NCBI GenBank assembly: GCA_964455095.1
Contig: CAYVUV010000390.1
Location: forward strand, 1-13,750
DNA: 13,750 nt
Origin: CAYVUV01 sp964455095
GTDB lineage: Bacteria; Desulfobacterota; Binatia; HRBIN30; CADEER01
Direction of reading: 5' to 3'
Each line of letters opens with the position of its first letter. The first letter of the stretch is position 1. This document shows, in pieces, positions 5,814-12,641 of this stretch. The notes under the pieces are model-generated. The model was not told the origin of the DNA and did no database searches. It saw only the letters and a program-made list of their open reading frames with translations. The translations under genes and the position numbers were made by a program.

Positions 5814-7970
5814 ATGCGGACCTATGGGGTTGTCGTTGGCGTGCTGCTCTTCGTGCTCGGCGGTGAAGCGGCGAATGCCACGTTGCGCATCGTGCCGGAC
5901 GACGTGGCGACCATCCAGGGCGCGCTGAATGTCAGCGTCGCCGGCGATACCGTCCGGGTGCGGCAACAGCTGACGCCGTATCACGAGAAGATCGCCTTCC
6001 CGGCCAGCGGCAGCGCCGGCGGCGGCTACATCACGCTGGAGGCCTTTCCGGGCGACCAGCCGGTGATCGACGGCACCAGTGTGGCGGGCGCGAACCTGGT
6101 GCTGATCGACAACCGCAGTTACGTCAAGTTGATCGGCTTCGAGCTGCGCAACAACCTCGGCGTCAACGACGGCTCCGGCGTGCGCATCCTCGGCGCCGGC
6201 TCGCACATCGAGATTCGCGACAACCGCATCCACGACGTGCGCGGCCAGCACGCCATGGGCATCACGGTGTACGGCACCGAGCCGAGCCCGATCTCCGACC
6301 TGATCATCGACGGCAACGAGATCTACGACTGCGACCCGTATCAGAGCGAGGCGCTGACGCTGAACGGCAACGTCACCGACTTCGAGGTGACCAACAACAT
6401 CGTGCGCGACGTCAACAATATCGGCATCGATTTCATCGGTGGCGAGACCGATATCCAGCCCGATTCGACCAAAGTGGCGCGCAACGGCATCTGCCGCGGC
6501 AACCAGGTGTTGCGCGCGCGCGAGCAGGGCGGCGGCTATGCCGGCGGCATCTACGTCGACGGCGGCAAGGACATCGTCATCGAGAACAACGTCGTGTCGC
6601 AGTGCGACCTCGGCATCGAGATCGGCGCCGAGAACGCCGGTCTGGTAACCAGCGGCATCGTCGTGCGCAACAACCTGGTTTACCGCAACGAGAAGGTCGG
6701 CATCGTCTTCGGCGGCTTCAAGGCGTCGGTGGGCCGGACCAGGAATTGCCAGTTCCTCAACAACACCTGCTACCACAACGACACGCTGGGCGAGGGGCTC
6801 GGCGAATTGTGGATTCAGTACGCGGAGGACAACCAGGTCCGCAACAACGTCTTCTACAGCACGGCGCAGAACGTCCTCGTGTATTCGGAGGCCGGGAACA
6901 TCAACAACGAGCTCGACTACAATCTGTGGTTCACCGACGCCGGCGCCGGCAGCGCCGAGTTCGTCTGGGATGGGACGGCGTACGGCAGCTATGCGTCCTA
7001 CCTGGCGGGGACGGGACAGGACGCGCATTCCCAGTTCGGCAACCCGCAGCTGGTCAATGCAGCGGGTGACGACTTTCATCTGCAGTCGACTTCGCCGGCG
7101 ATCAATCAGGGCGATCCCGCCTTCGTGCCCGGGGCTGGTGAGGTGGATCTCGACGGCGGCCCGCGCGTCAACGGCAGCCGCGTGGACATCGGGGCCGACG
7201 AGACGACGCTGTGCGGCGACAACACGCTCGACGCAGGCGAGGAGTGCGACGACGGCGACCTGATCGACGGCGACGGCTGTGACAGCAACTGCACGGTGAC
7301 TGGATGCGGCAACGACATCGTCACCGCCGGCGAGCAGTGCGACGACGGCAACACCAGCGGCGGCGACTGCTGTTCGACGACCTGTCAGTACGAAGGGTCG
7401 GGCAGCCCGTGCGACGATGGCGATCTGTGCTCGCCGACCGATACCTGCGACGGCGCCGGCAACTGCGACGGCGCGGCCGTGCCCGAGCCGATCTGTCGCC
7501 AACCGACGGCACCGGGCCGAGCGCGGCTGATCCTGAAGGACAAGTCCGACGACCGGCGCGACCTGCTGGTGTGGAAGTGGACCAAAGGCGCGGCGACGAC
7601 AGCGGGCGAATTCGCCGACCCGATCGGCAGCAACGACTACGCCCTGTGCGTCTACGACGCCTCCGCCAGCCCGCAACCGCTCATCGCGGCGACCGCGCCC
7701 GCAGGCTCTGATTGGACGGCGTCCGGCCCGGGCTACCGTTATCAGCGCAAGGACGCCAGCGGCCAGCTCACGCTGAAGCTCAGTCCGGGCGCGGCCGGCG
7801 CCGCGAAGATCATCGCCAAGGCGAAGGGCGCCCACCTCGGGATGCCGTCGCAGCAGCTGACGCCTGCCGTGATCGTGCAGCTCAAACGCCGCGGCGGCGG
7901 CTGCTGGGGCGCCAGCTTTTCGAGCCCGAGCACGCTCGCGCCCGGCGAGATCAAGGCCAAGAGCGACTGA
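5814..7970 (+). CDS. Exported right-handed beta-helix protein with Cys-rich repeats
   Basis: This 718-residue protein begins with a hydrophobic signal peptide (about residues 1-21, VVVGVLLFVLGG core). The stretch from ~25 to ~400 is a right-handed parallel beta-helix of the pectate-lyase type, visible as repeated turns such as IEIRDNRIHDV, LIIDGNEIYDC, FEVTNNIVRDV, IVIENNVVSQC and IVVRNNLVYRN with Asn ladders. A SPAINQGDP...VDIGADE ending (~425-463) matches the 'choice-of-anchor Q' type. Two or three Myxococcus-type Cys-rich repeats follow: one from Cys467, one from Cys498, and a shorter CDDGDLC unit. Residues ~565-718 form a C-terminal domain ending in Cys697-Trp-Gly-Ala-Ser-Phe and a basic tail, shared with the gene at the left edge. 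No catalytic residues can be assigned, so polysaccharide binding or lyase activity is only a possibility. The protein is probably on or outside the cell surface. Confidence 0.88.
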   Translation: MRTYGVVVGVLLFVLGGEAANATLRIVPDDVATIQGALNVSVAGDTVRVRQQLTPYHEKIAFPASGSAGGGYITLEAFPGDQPVIDGTSVAGANLVLIDNRSYVKLIGFELRNNLGVNDGSGVRILGAGSHIEIRDNRIHDVRGQHAMGITVYGTEPSPISDLIIDGNEIYDCDPYQSEALTLNGNVTDFEVTNNIVRDVNNIGIDFIGGETDIQPDSTKVARNGICRGNQVLRAREQGGGYAGGIYVDGGKDIVIENNVVSQCDLGIEIGAENAGLVTSGIVVRNNLVYRNEKVGIVFGGFKASVGRTRNCQFLNNTCYHNDTLGEGLGELWIQYAEDNQVRNNVFYSTAQNVLVYSEAGNINNELDYNLWFTDAGAGSAEFVWDGTAYGSYASYLAGTGQDAHSQFGNPQLVNAAGDDFHLQSTSPAINQGDPAFVPGAGEVDLDGGPRVNGSRVDIGADETTLCGDNTLDAGEECDDGDLIDGDGCDSNCTVTGCGNDIVTAGEQCDDGNTSGGDCCSTTCQYEGSGSPCDDGDLCSPTDTCDGAGNCDGAAVPEPICRQPTAPGRARLILKDKSDDRRDLLVWKWTKGAATTAGEFADPIGSNDYALCVYDASASPQPLIAATAPAGSDWTASGPGYRYQRKDASGQLTLKLSPGAAGAAKIIAKAKGAHLGMPSQQLTPAVIVQLKRRGGGCWGASFSSPSTLAPGEIKAKSD

Positions 7971-7995
7971 GTCGCCCGCTGGGCTTCGCGCCCCT

Positions 7996-8065
7996 GGGAG
8001 GGCGAGGCTCCCGCCGAGCCTCTTTGGCGCATTGCAACGCGGCTCGGCAGGAGCCTCGTCCTCCC
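7996..8065. repeat. Intergenic inverted repeat, family 2 (GGGAGGGCGAGGCTC type)
   Basis: Arms at 7996-8020 and 8041-8065 are complementary over 25 bases with about two mismatches, around a 20-base loop. It begins 25 bases after the beta-helix stop codon and ahead of the regulator's promoter. The transcript would form a very stable hairpin, so it may terminate the beta-helix mRNA and insulate the light-response operon; there is no clear T-run after it. It is unrelated in sequence to the other two repeat families in the window. Confidence 0.85.
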
Positions 8066-8130
8066 ATCCGGAGTCGGACCCTCTCGTGCGAAGCGTCGGC
8101 CAGCGCCGTCAGGTGATGTCAGGACGGAAC

Positions 8131-8159
8131 TTGACGAAGGGGCCGGAAGTGACTACTTT
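8131..8159 (+). promoter_or_regulatory. Candidate promoter of the regulator-photolyase operon
   Basis: TTGACG (8131-8136) and TACTTT (8154-8159) are separated by 17 bases, the optimal sigma70 spacing. Two similar words, CGGAACTTGAC (8125-8135) and CGGAAGTGAC (8144-8153), lie 19 bases apart and overlap the -35 and the spacer. This is where a CarH/LitR-type repressor would need to bind, so autoregulation is plausible. The words do not obviously match the T. thermophilus CarH operator, so their role is inferred. Confidence 0.5.
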
Positions 8160-8210
8160 GCACCCATGGGCAAACCAGTCAGCCGGGCGGGTGGGTAGGT
8201 GGAGGTCGAG

Positions 8211-9176
8211 GTGGTCAAGCGCGGCAAGAGCCACGAGGCGTTTCCATTGCGAACGGTTTCCAGGCTCACTGGTCTCACTCCCGATCTCATCCGCGCCTGG
8301 GAGAAGCGCTACGGGGTTGTCGCGCCGCTGCGCGGGCCGCGCGGGGCGCGCCTCTATTCGTCTGCCGATGTCAGTCATCTGAGCCTGCTCGCGCGGGTCG
8401 TCGAAAGCGGGCGGGCGATCGGCGACGTCGCGCGGCTTGAGAAGTCGGAGCTCGAGGGCCTGATGGGCGCCTCGCCTGATGCGCCGCATGCCGCGGAACG
8501 CGAGGCCCGCGCGGTTGCCCAGGGACCGGTTGTGCCTGCGGCGCTCGAGCTGCTGCGGCAGTTCGATGCCTCGGGTCTCGAACGGTTGCTCGGCGATGCG
8601 CTCCTGGCGCACGGCATCGGCGGTTTCGTGCGCCAGGTCGCGGTGCCATTGCTGCATGAAGTCGGGGAGCGCTGGAGTCGCGGCCTGCTGACGGTTGCCG
8701 AAGAGCATCTGATCTCGGGGCTGTTGCGCAGTCAGCTCAGCGGCTTGATCCGCAATCGCGGCTCGGCCAGCCACCCTGCGATCTTGCTGGCGACGCCGAG
8801 CGGCGAGCGACACGAGTTTGGCTTGCTGCTGGCGGCGCTGACCATCGTCGACGACGGCATGGGCGTGTACTATCTGGGCACCGACCTGCCGGCGGCAGAG
8901 ATCGCCGCGGCGGCGCATCGGACCGGAGTCCTCGCCGTGGGTTTGGGCCTGGTCAACGGCGACAACCGCGTCCTGGCGGTCGACCAGGTGCGTTTGCTCG
9001 AGGGGCTCCTGCCGTCGGCGACCGAGCTCTGGCTGGGCGGTCGCGAGGCGCGAGCCGTGAAGCAGAACTTGAAACGCTCGCGCGCCATCGTGCTCGACGA
9101 CCTCGATACGATGAAGGGCGAGGTCACGCGCCTGCGCGCATTGGCCGCCGCGCGCGGCGGCGCGACAAGAAAGTGA
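8211..9176 (+). CDS. MerR-type regulator with B12-binding domain, CarH/LitR-like light sensor
   Basis: The N-terminal ~70 residues form a MerR winged helix (PLRTVSRLTGLTPDLIRAWEKRYG, shown in two overlapping parts: PLRTVSRLTGL and DLIRAWEKRYG). A helical bundle and a Rossmann-like cobalamin-binding domain follow. Two diagnostic motifs are intact: W-x9-EH (Trp155, Glu165, His166), which in CarH packs on the adenosyl group, and E-x-H-x-x-G (Glu199, His201), which supplies the lower cobalt ligand. This makes an adenosylcobalamin-dependent photoreceptor repressor the best call. In the dark such proteins are DNA-binding tetramers; light breaks the Co-C bond and releases DNA. The residue after the Trp is Ser156, where T. 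thermophilus CarH has the His that ligates cobalt after light. The GTG at 8211 has GGAGG five bases upstream; a GTG at 8199 is the alternative. The next gene starts 9 nt after the stop and leads into a photolyase, fitting light control of DNA repair. Confidence 0.87.
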   Translation: MVKRGKSHEAFPLRTVSRLTGLTPDLIRAWEKRYGVVAPLRGPRGARLYSSADVSHLSLLARVVESGRAIGDVARLEKSELEGLMGASPDAPHAAEREARAVAQGPVVPAALELLRQFDASGLERLLGDALLAHGIGGFVRQVAVPLLHEVGERWSRGLLTVAEEHLISGLLRSQLSGLIRNRGSASHPAILLATPSGERHEFGLLLAALTIVDDGMGVYYLGTDLPAAEIAAAAHRTGVLAVGLGLVNGDNRVLAVDQVRLLEGLLPSATELWLGGREARAVKQNLKRSRAIVLDDLDTMKGEVTRLRALAAARGGATRK

Positions 9177-9185
9177 GGAAGAGCG

Positions 9186-9608
9186 ATGATGCAGACTGAG
9201 AGCATGACTCATTTCGACAGCCGCGAGACGGCGGGATCTCCCAATGGCCCGGTCCGCACGCACGATCTCGCCGTCATCGAACACTTGATGGCGGGCGGGA
9301 ACATCCTGGCCGCCCAGATGCCCGCCGCTTCCGAATGGACGCCGGAGAAGCGGCTGGCCGCAGCGGTGCTGGCCTCGGCCCTGGTCGAAATCCGCGACCA
9401 CTACGGCGAGCCGCCCTACCGCCGCAGGCTCGCCGAGGATCTCGAGTGGATCCATTCGGAGGACGAGGTGTGGCCGTTCTCGTTCAACCGACTGTGCGCC
9501 GTGTTCGCCCTCGATACGATGTGGGTGCGCGAAGTGGTCGCGCGCTGGATCGCCACACCAAAAGTCGAGCGCGATCGACCCGGCACGCCACACCGCCAGG
9601 CGGCATAG
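9186..9608 (+). CDS. Conserved-looking protein of unknown function between regulator and photolyase
   Basis: This 140-residue soluble protein has no signal peptide or membrane segment. It lies 9 nt after the regulator and directly abuts the photolyase, so it is almost certainly part of the same mRNA. A GAGGAAGAG Shine-Dalgarno precedes two consecutive ATG codons at 9186. Residues ~55-125 are mainly helical: a run of Ala/Leu/Glu, then IRDHYGEP, RRLAEDLEWI, and WPFSF (96-100) followed by NRLCAVFALD and WVREVVARWI. I recall this layout (an acidic stretch, WPFSF, 'C..LGLD...VR..L..W') from small hypothetical proteins of delta-proteobacterial-type genomes. It resembles a helix-turn-helix, but I know of no assigned function. 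DNA binding or partnership with the regulator are possibilities only. Confidence 0.8.
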   Translation: MMQTESMTHFDSRETAGSPNGPVRTHDLAVIEHLMAGGNILAAQMPAASEWTPEKRLAAAVLASALVEIRDHYGEPPYRRRLAEDLEWIHSEDEVWPFSFNRLCAVFALDTMWVREVVARWIATPKVERDRPGTPHRQAA

Positions 9609-11066
9609 TTGACCGCGCGGGTGACGATCGTCTGGTTTCGTCACGATCTGCGTCTCGAAGACAACCCGGCGCTGATCGCGGCCGTCGAGCGCGGCGGGCC
9701 GGTGCTACCGCTCTACATCTGGGCGCCGCAGGAAGAGGGGGCGTGGAGTCCGGGCAGCGCCAGTCGATGGTGGCTGCACCAGTCACTCGGCCAGCTCGAC
9801 GACGCCTTGCGCGCCGTCGGCTCGCGGCTGATCCTGCGCCGCGGGGAAAGCCTGGTCGTGTTGCAGGAGATTGCGCGCGCCACCGGAGCGCAGGCGGTGC
9901 TGTGGAACCGGCGCTACGAGCCGGCGGCGACGGCGCGCGATGCTGCAATCAAGGCGGCGCTGCGTGCCAGTGGTTTCGCGGCGCAGAGCTTCAATGCGGG
10001 CCTGCTCTTCGAACCCTGGCAAGTGCAGAGCGCGAGCGGCGGCGCGGTGAAGGTCTTCACGCCGTTCTGGAAACGCTGCCTGTCGCTGCCGCAGCCGGCG
10101 CGACCGCAGTCGGCGCCCGAACAACTGGCGGCGCCGGCGCGGTGGCCGGCGAGTGAGCCGCTGACCGCGCTCGGGCTCGCGCCCACGATCGATTGGGCGG
10201 CCGGTTTGCGAGCCGCATGGCAGCCGGGTGAGGTCGGCGCCGAGGTGCAACTCGAGCGGTTCGTCGCTGACGGCATCGGTGGCTATGCGAGCGAGCGCGA
10301 CCGGCCCGATCACGACGGCGTGTCGCAGCTGTCGCCGCACCTGCACTTCGGCGAGATCAGTCCGCGGCGCATCTGGCATGAGGTCGAGCGCGCGGCGGAC
10401 CTGCCCGGCGCGTCCACCAGCGCGCAGGGCGCCGAGGCGTATCTGCGCCAGCTCGTCTGGCGCGAGTTCGCGCATCATCTCCTGTTCCACTTCCCGCACA
10501 CGGCCGAGCAGCCGCTGCGGCCCGAGTTCGCCGCCTTCCCGTGGCGGGAGGACGTTTCAGCGCTCAAAGCCTGGCAGCGCGGCCGCACCGGCTACCCGCT
10601 CGTCGATGCCGGCATGCGGCAACTGTGGCGCACGGGGTGGATGCACAACCGCGTCCGCCTCGTCGCCGCCTCGTTCCTCGTCAAGCATCTGCTGATCCCG
10701 TGGCAGGTCGGGGCCGCGTGGTTCTGGGACACGCTGGTCGACGCCGATCTGGCCAACAACACACTCGGCTGGCAGTGGACGGCAGGCTCCGGCGCCGACG
10801 CGGCGCCGTTCTTTCGCGTCTTCAACCCGGTGCTGCAGGGCGAGAAGCTCGACCCCGACGGCGACTACGTCCGCCGGTGGATTCCCGAGCTCGCGGCACT
10901 GCCCGCGCGCTGGATCCACCGACCGTGGGAAGCGCCACCCGCGACGCTCGAAGCAGCCGGCGTTGCCCTGGGCACCACGTACCCCGAGCCGATCATCGAT
11001 CACGCCTTCGCCCGCCAACGGGCATTGGCCGCCTTCGCGCGCATGCGGCTCGCTCGCGGGAAGTGA
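9609..11066 (+). CDS. phrB: Cryptochrome/photolyase family protein, probable CPD photolyase
   Basis: This 485-residue flavoprotein has the complete photolyase layout. The N-terminal antenna domain opens with VTIVWFRHDLRLEDNPAL. The C-terminal FAD domain contains LSPHLHFGEISPRR, VWREFAHHLLFHFP, TGYPLVDAGMRQL, TGWMHNRVRL and WQWTAGSGADAAPFFRVFNP. Trp388 sits where E. coli photolyase has the flavin-proximal Trp382 of its electron-transfer chain, after a paired Asn that contacts the flavin. It uses blue light to split UV-induced pyrimidine dimers in cytoplasmic DNA. The TTG start directly follows the TAG of the preceding gene; AGGCGG five bases upstream supports it and implies translational coupling. 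A GTG at 9621 is the alternative start. CPD specificity is likelier than 6-4, but cannot be proven by eye. A palindrome follows the stop. Confidence 0.94.
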   Translation: MTARVTIVWFRHDLRLEDNPALIAAVERGGPVLPLYIWAPQEEGAWSPGSASRWWLHQSLGQLDDALRAVGSRLILRRGESLVVLQEIARATGAQAVLWNRRYEPAATARDAAIKAALRASGFAAQSFNAGLLFEPWQVQSASGGAVKVFTPFWKRCLSLPQPARPQSAPEQLAAPARWPASEPLTALGLAPTIDWAAGLRAAWQPGEVGAEVQLERFVADGIGGYASERDRPDHDGVSQLSPHLHFGEISPRRIWHEVERAADLPGASTSAQGAEAYLRQLVWREFAHHLLFHFPHTAEQPLRPEFAAFPWREDVSALKAWQRGRTGYPLVDAGMRQLWRTGWMHNRVRLVAASFLVKHLLIPWQVGAAWFWDTLVDADLANNTLGWQWTAGSGADAAPFFRVFNPVLQGEKLDPDGDYVRRWIPELAALPARWIHRPWEAPPATLEAAGVALGTTYPEPIIDHAFARQRALAAFARMRLARGK

Positions 11067-11077
11067 GTGGCTCTGCT

Positions 11078-11176
11078 CCCCCTCCTTACCAGGGAGGGGG
11101 CCGGGGGGAGGTTAGTCTCGGTCGGCGGCGACAACGAAAAGCGACCTCCCCTAGCCCCTCCTTGGTAAGGAGGGGG
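11078..11176. repeat. Intergenic inverted repeat, family 3 (CCCCCTCCTT type), intact copy
   Basis: Left arm 11078-11112 and right arm 11144-11176 are complementary over about 33 bases with few mismatches. Each arm also contains its own small palindrome (CCTCCTTGGTAAGGAGG in the right arm), so the unit can fold as a long hairpin or a cross with two side hairpins. It fills the gap between the converging photolyase and epimerase-like genes. A second copy at 13550-13620 is cut by an insertion element. A shared terminator role is likely from its position. Confidence 0.85.
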
Positions 11177-11190
11177 ACCGGAGGTCCGGA

Positions 11191-12564
11191 TTACTTCCCG
11201 AGCAGATGGCGCAGTGCCCCTTCGAGTTGCGGGAAGCGGAAGCGGTAGCCGGAGTCGAGCAGGCGATGCGGTTGGACCCGCGTGCTCGACAGCAGGAGCT
11301 CCTGGGCCATCTCGCCCATCGCGGCGCGCGCGACGAAGGCGGGCAGGGGAAGGATGGTTGGGCGCGACAGGATCGTCCCGAGCGTCTTGGTGTAGTCGCG
11401 ATTGGTCACCGGCTCGGGGGCGACGGCGTTGACCGGTCCCTGCAGCGCCAGCGTGTTCAGCACGTGGTGGATGATTCCAACCACGTCGTCGAGCGCGACC
11501 CAGCTGATGTACTGCTCGCCACTGCCGATGACGCCACCGGCGCCGAGGCGGAACACGGGCAGCATGCTCGCCAGCGCCCCGCCGGCGGCACTGAGGACGA
11601 CGCCGAGGCGCAAGTGCACGACGCGCGTCGGGGATTGGAGCACGGGCTGCGCGGCGGCTTCCCATTCGCGGCAGACGTCGGCGAGGAAGCCGGCGCCGGG
11701 CGCGCTGTCCTCGTCGACGATGTCGGCGCCGCGGTCGCCGTAGTAGCCGATCGCCGAGGCGCAGACGAAGACCTTCGGCGGCCGCTTCAGCTGGGCGAGC
11801 GCCTCGCTCAAGATGCGCGTGCCCTCGACGCGGCTGTCGCGGATGCGAGCCTTCTTCGCCGGCGTCCAGCGCCCGGAGGCAATGCTCTCGCCGGCGAGGT
11901 GGACGACGGCGTCGAAGTCCTCCAGCGCTGCCGGGTCGATACGACCGGCGCTTGGGTCCCACTGGACCTCGCCGCGTTTGGGCTTGGTGCGAACCAGTCG
12001 AATGGCGTCGTGCCCGCCGGAGGTGAGGAACGGCACCAGGGCGCTGCCCACCAGTCCGGTCGAGCCGGTGACGAGAACTCTCATTGCGGAACCTCCTGTG
12101 AACCGCCGATGGTCGGCGATGTCGTCTGTCGTGATGCGATGGCGATACGCGAACATGCGCGCCAGGCGCGCGCGGGCGATGGCCCCACCGGCGGCGGCCC
12201 CGAGTGGGCCGAGGGGCAGCGCGTAGTCGATGCGGTCCTCGAGGAAGCACGCTGCGGCGCCGTCCGGTTCGACCAGGTGCGTGTGTTCCCAGCGCGCGAA
12301 CGGACCTTCGACCTGTACGTCGCGGAACTGACGGCCCTCGATGTAGTCGCGGTGCTCAGCGACCCAGTGCACACCGAACGGGCCAGCGCCCATGCGCAAC
12401 ACCACGCGCGCGCCGTTCTCGATGCCGCCCGTGTGTTCCATGACGCGCACTGACTCCCACGGCGGCGTCAGCCGCTCGAACGCTCCCGGCCGGCTGTGCC
12501 AGCGGAAGACGTCCTCTGCCGGCGCCGCGATGCGCGTGCGGCGCACGAACCGAGCGCCGCTCAT
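11191..12564 (-). CDS. SRPBCC domain fused to TIGR01777-type epimerase-like protein
   Basis: This 457-residue protein has two parts. Residues ~5-150 form an SRPBCC/START-like ligand-binding domain (TRIAAPAEDVFRWHSRPGAF, FARWEHTHLVEP). From Met161 an NAD(P)-binding epimerase-like domain begins with MRVLVTGSTGLVGSALV, including the glycine-rich loop at 166-173, and continues with VHLAGESIASGRWTPAKK, CASAIGYYGDRG and VVHLRLGVVLS. This is the TIGR01777/YfcH group, whose substrate is unknown. The fused layout is known in other bacteria. An ideal Shine-Dalgarno, AGGAGGT, lies six bases before the codon of Met161, and translation from there would give a 297-residue protein of the standard single-domain length. 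The main ATG at 12564 has AGGTGA upstream. Epimerase-like genes of this group recur beside LitR-type light regulators and photolyases, which fits the convergent neighbours. Confidence 0.88.
   Translation of the reverse strand: MSGARFVRRTRIAAPAEDVFRWHSRPGAFERLTPPWESVRVMEHTGGIENGARVVLRMGAGPFGVHWVAEHRDYIEGRQFRDVQVEGPFARWEHTHLVEPDGAAACFLEDRIDYALPLGPLGAAAGGAIARARLARMFAYRHRITTDDIADHRRFTGGSAMRVLVTGSTGLVGSALVPFLTSGGHDAIRLVRTKPKRGEVQWDPSAGRIDPAALEDFDAVVHLAGESIASGRWTPAKKARIRDSRVEGTRILSEALAQLKRPPKVFVCASAIGYYGDRGADIVDEDSAPGAGFLADVCREWEAAAQPVLQSPTRVVHLRLGVVLSAAGGALASMLPVFRLGAGGVIGSGEQYISWVALDDVVGIIHHVLNTLALQGPVNAVAPEPVTNRDYTKTLGTILSRPTILPLPAFVARAAMGEMAQELLLSSTRVQPHRLLDSGYRFRFPQLEGALRHLLGK
12082..12097 (-). 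promoter_or_regulatory. Internal Shine-Dalgarno and ATG for a stand-alone epimerase domain
   Basis: On the minus strand AGGAGGT (12097-12091) precedes ATG (12084-12082) by six bases, inside the SRPBCC/TIGR01777 fusion gene and exactly at the start of the second domain. It is the most consensus-like ribosome site in this gene and stronger than that of the full-length start. It could give a second, shorter product, or be a relic of a former separate gene. Confidence 0.6.
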
Positions 12565-12596
12565 TGCACGTCACCTGGAGCGGAGGACATCGCCAC

Positions 12597-12624
12597 ACAG
12601 TAAACGAAGTCCTCGACCTGACAA
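12597..12624 (-). promoter_or_regulatory. Candidate promoter upstream of the SRPBCC/epimerase gene
   Basis: On the minus strand TTGTCA (12624-12619) and TACTGT (12602-12597) are 16 bases apart, in the 77-bp gap downstream of the TesB-like gene. The -10 match is weak. The word TGTCAGGTCG (12623-12614) overlapping the -35 differs at one base from TGTCAGGACG at 8117-8126, just ahead of the regulator's promoter. Confidence 0.35.
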
Positions 12625-12641
12625 GGCCACCCAGCGGCGAC

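Noticed and set aside
5727..7835. 702-codon minus-strand open frame opposite the beta-helix gene
   Set aside because: The opposite strand encodes a signal peptide, beta-helix turns and Cys-rich repeats, and the antisense frame shows no domain or start signal.
8109..9644. 511-codon minus-strand open frame over the regulator and the 140-residue gene
   Set aside because: It crosses several real genes and a promoter region and has low-complexity composition; the + strand frames have clear motifs and ribosome sites.
11206..12453. 415-codon + strand open frame opposite the SRPBCC/epimerase gene
   Set aside because: It is antisense to well-conserved SRPBCC and epimerase motifs and has no recognisable content.
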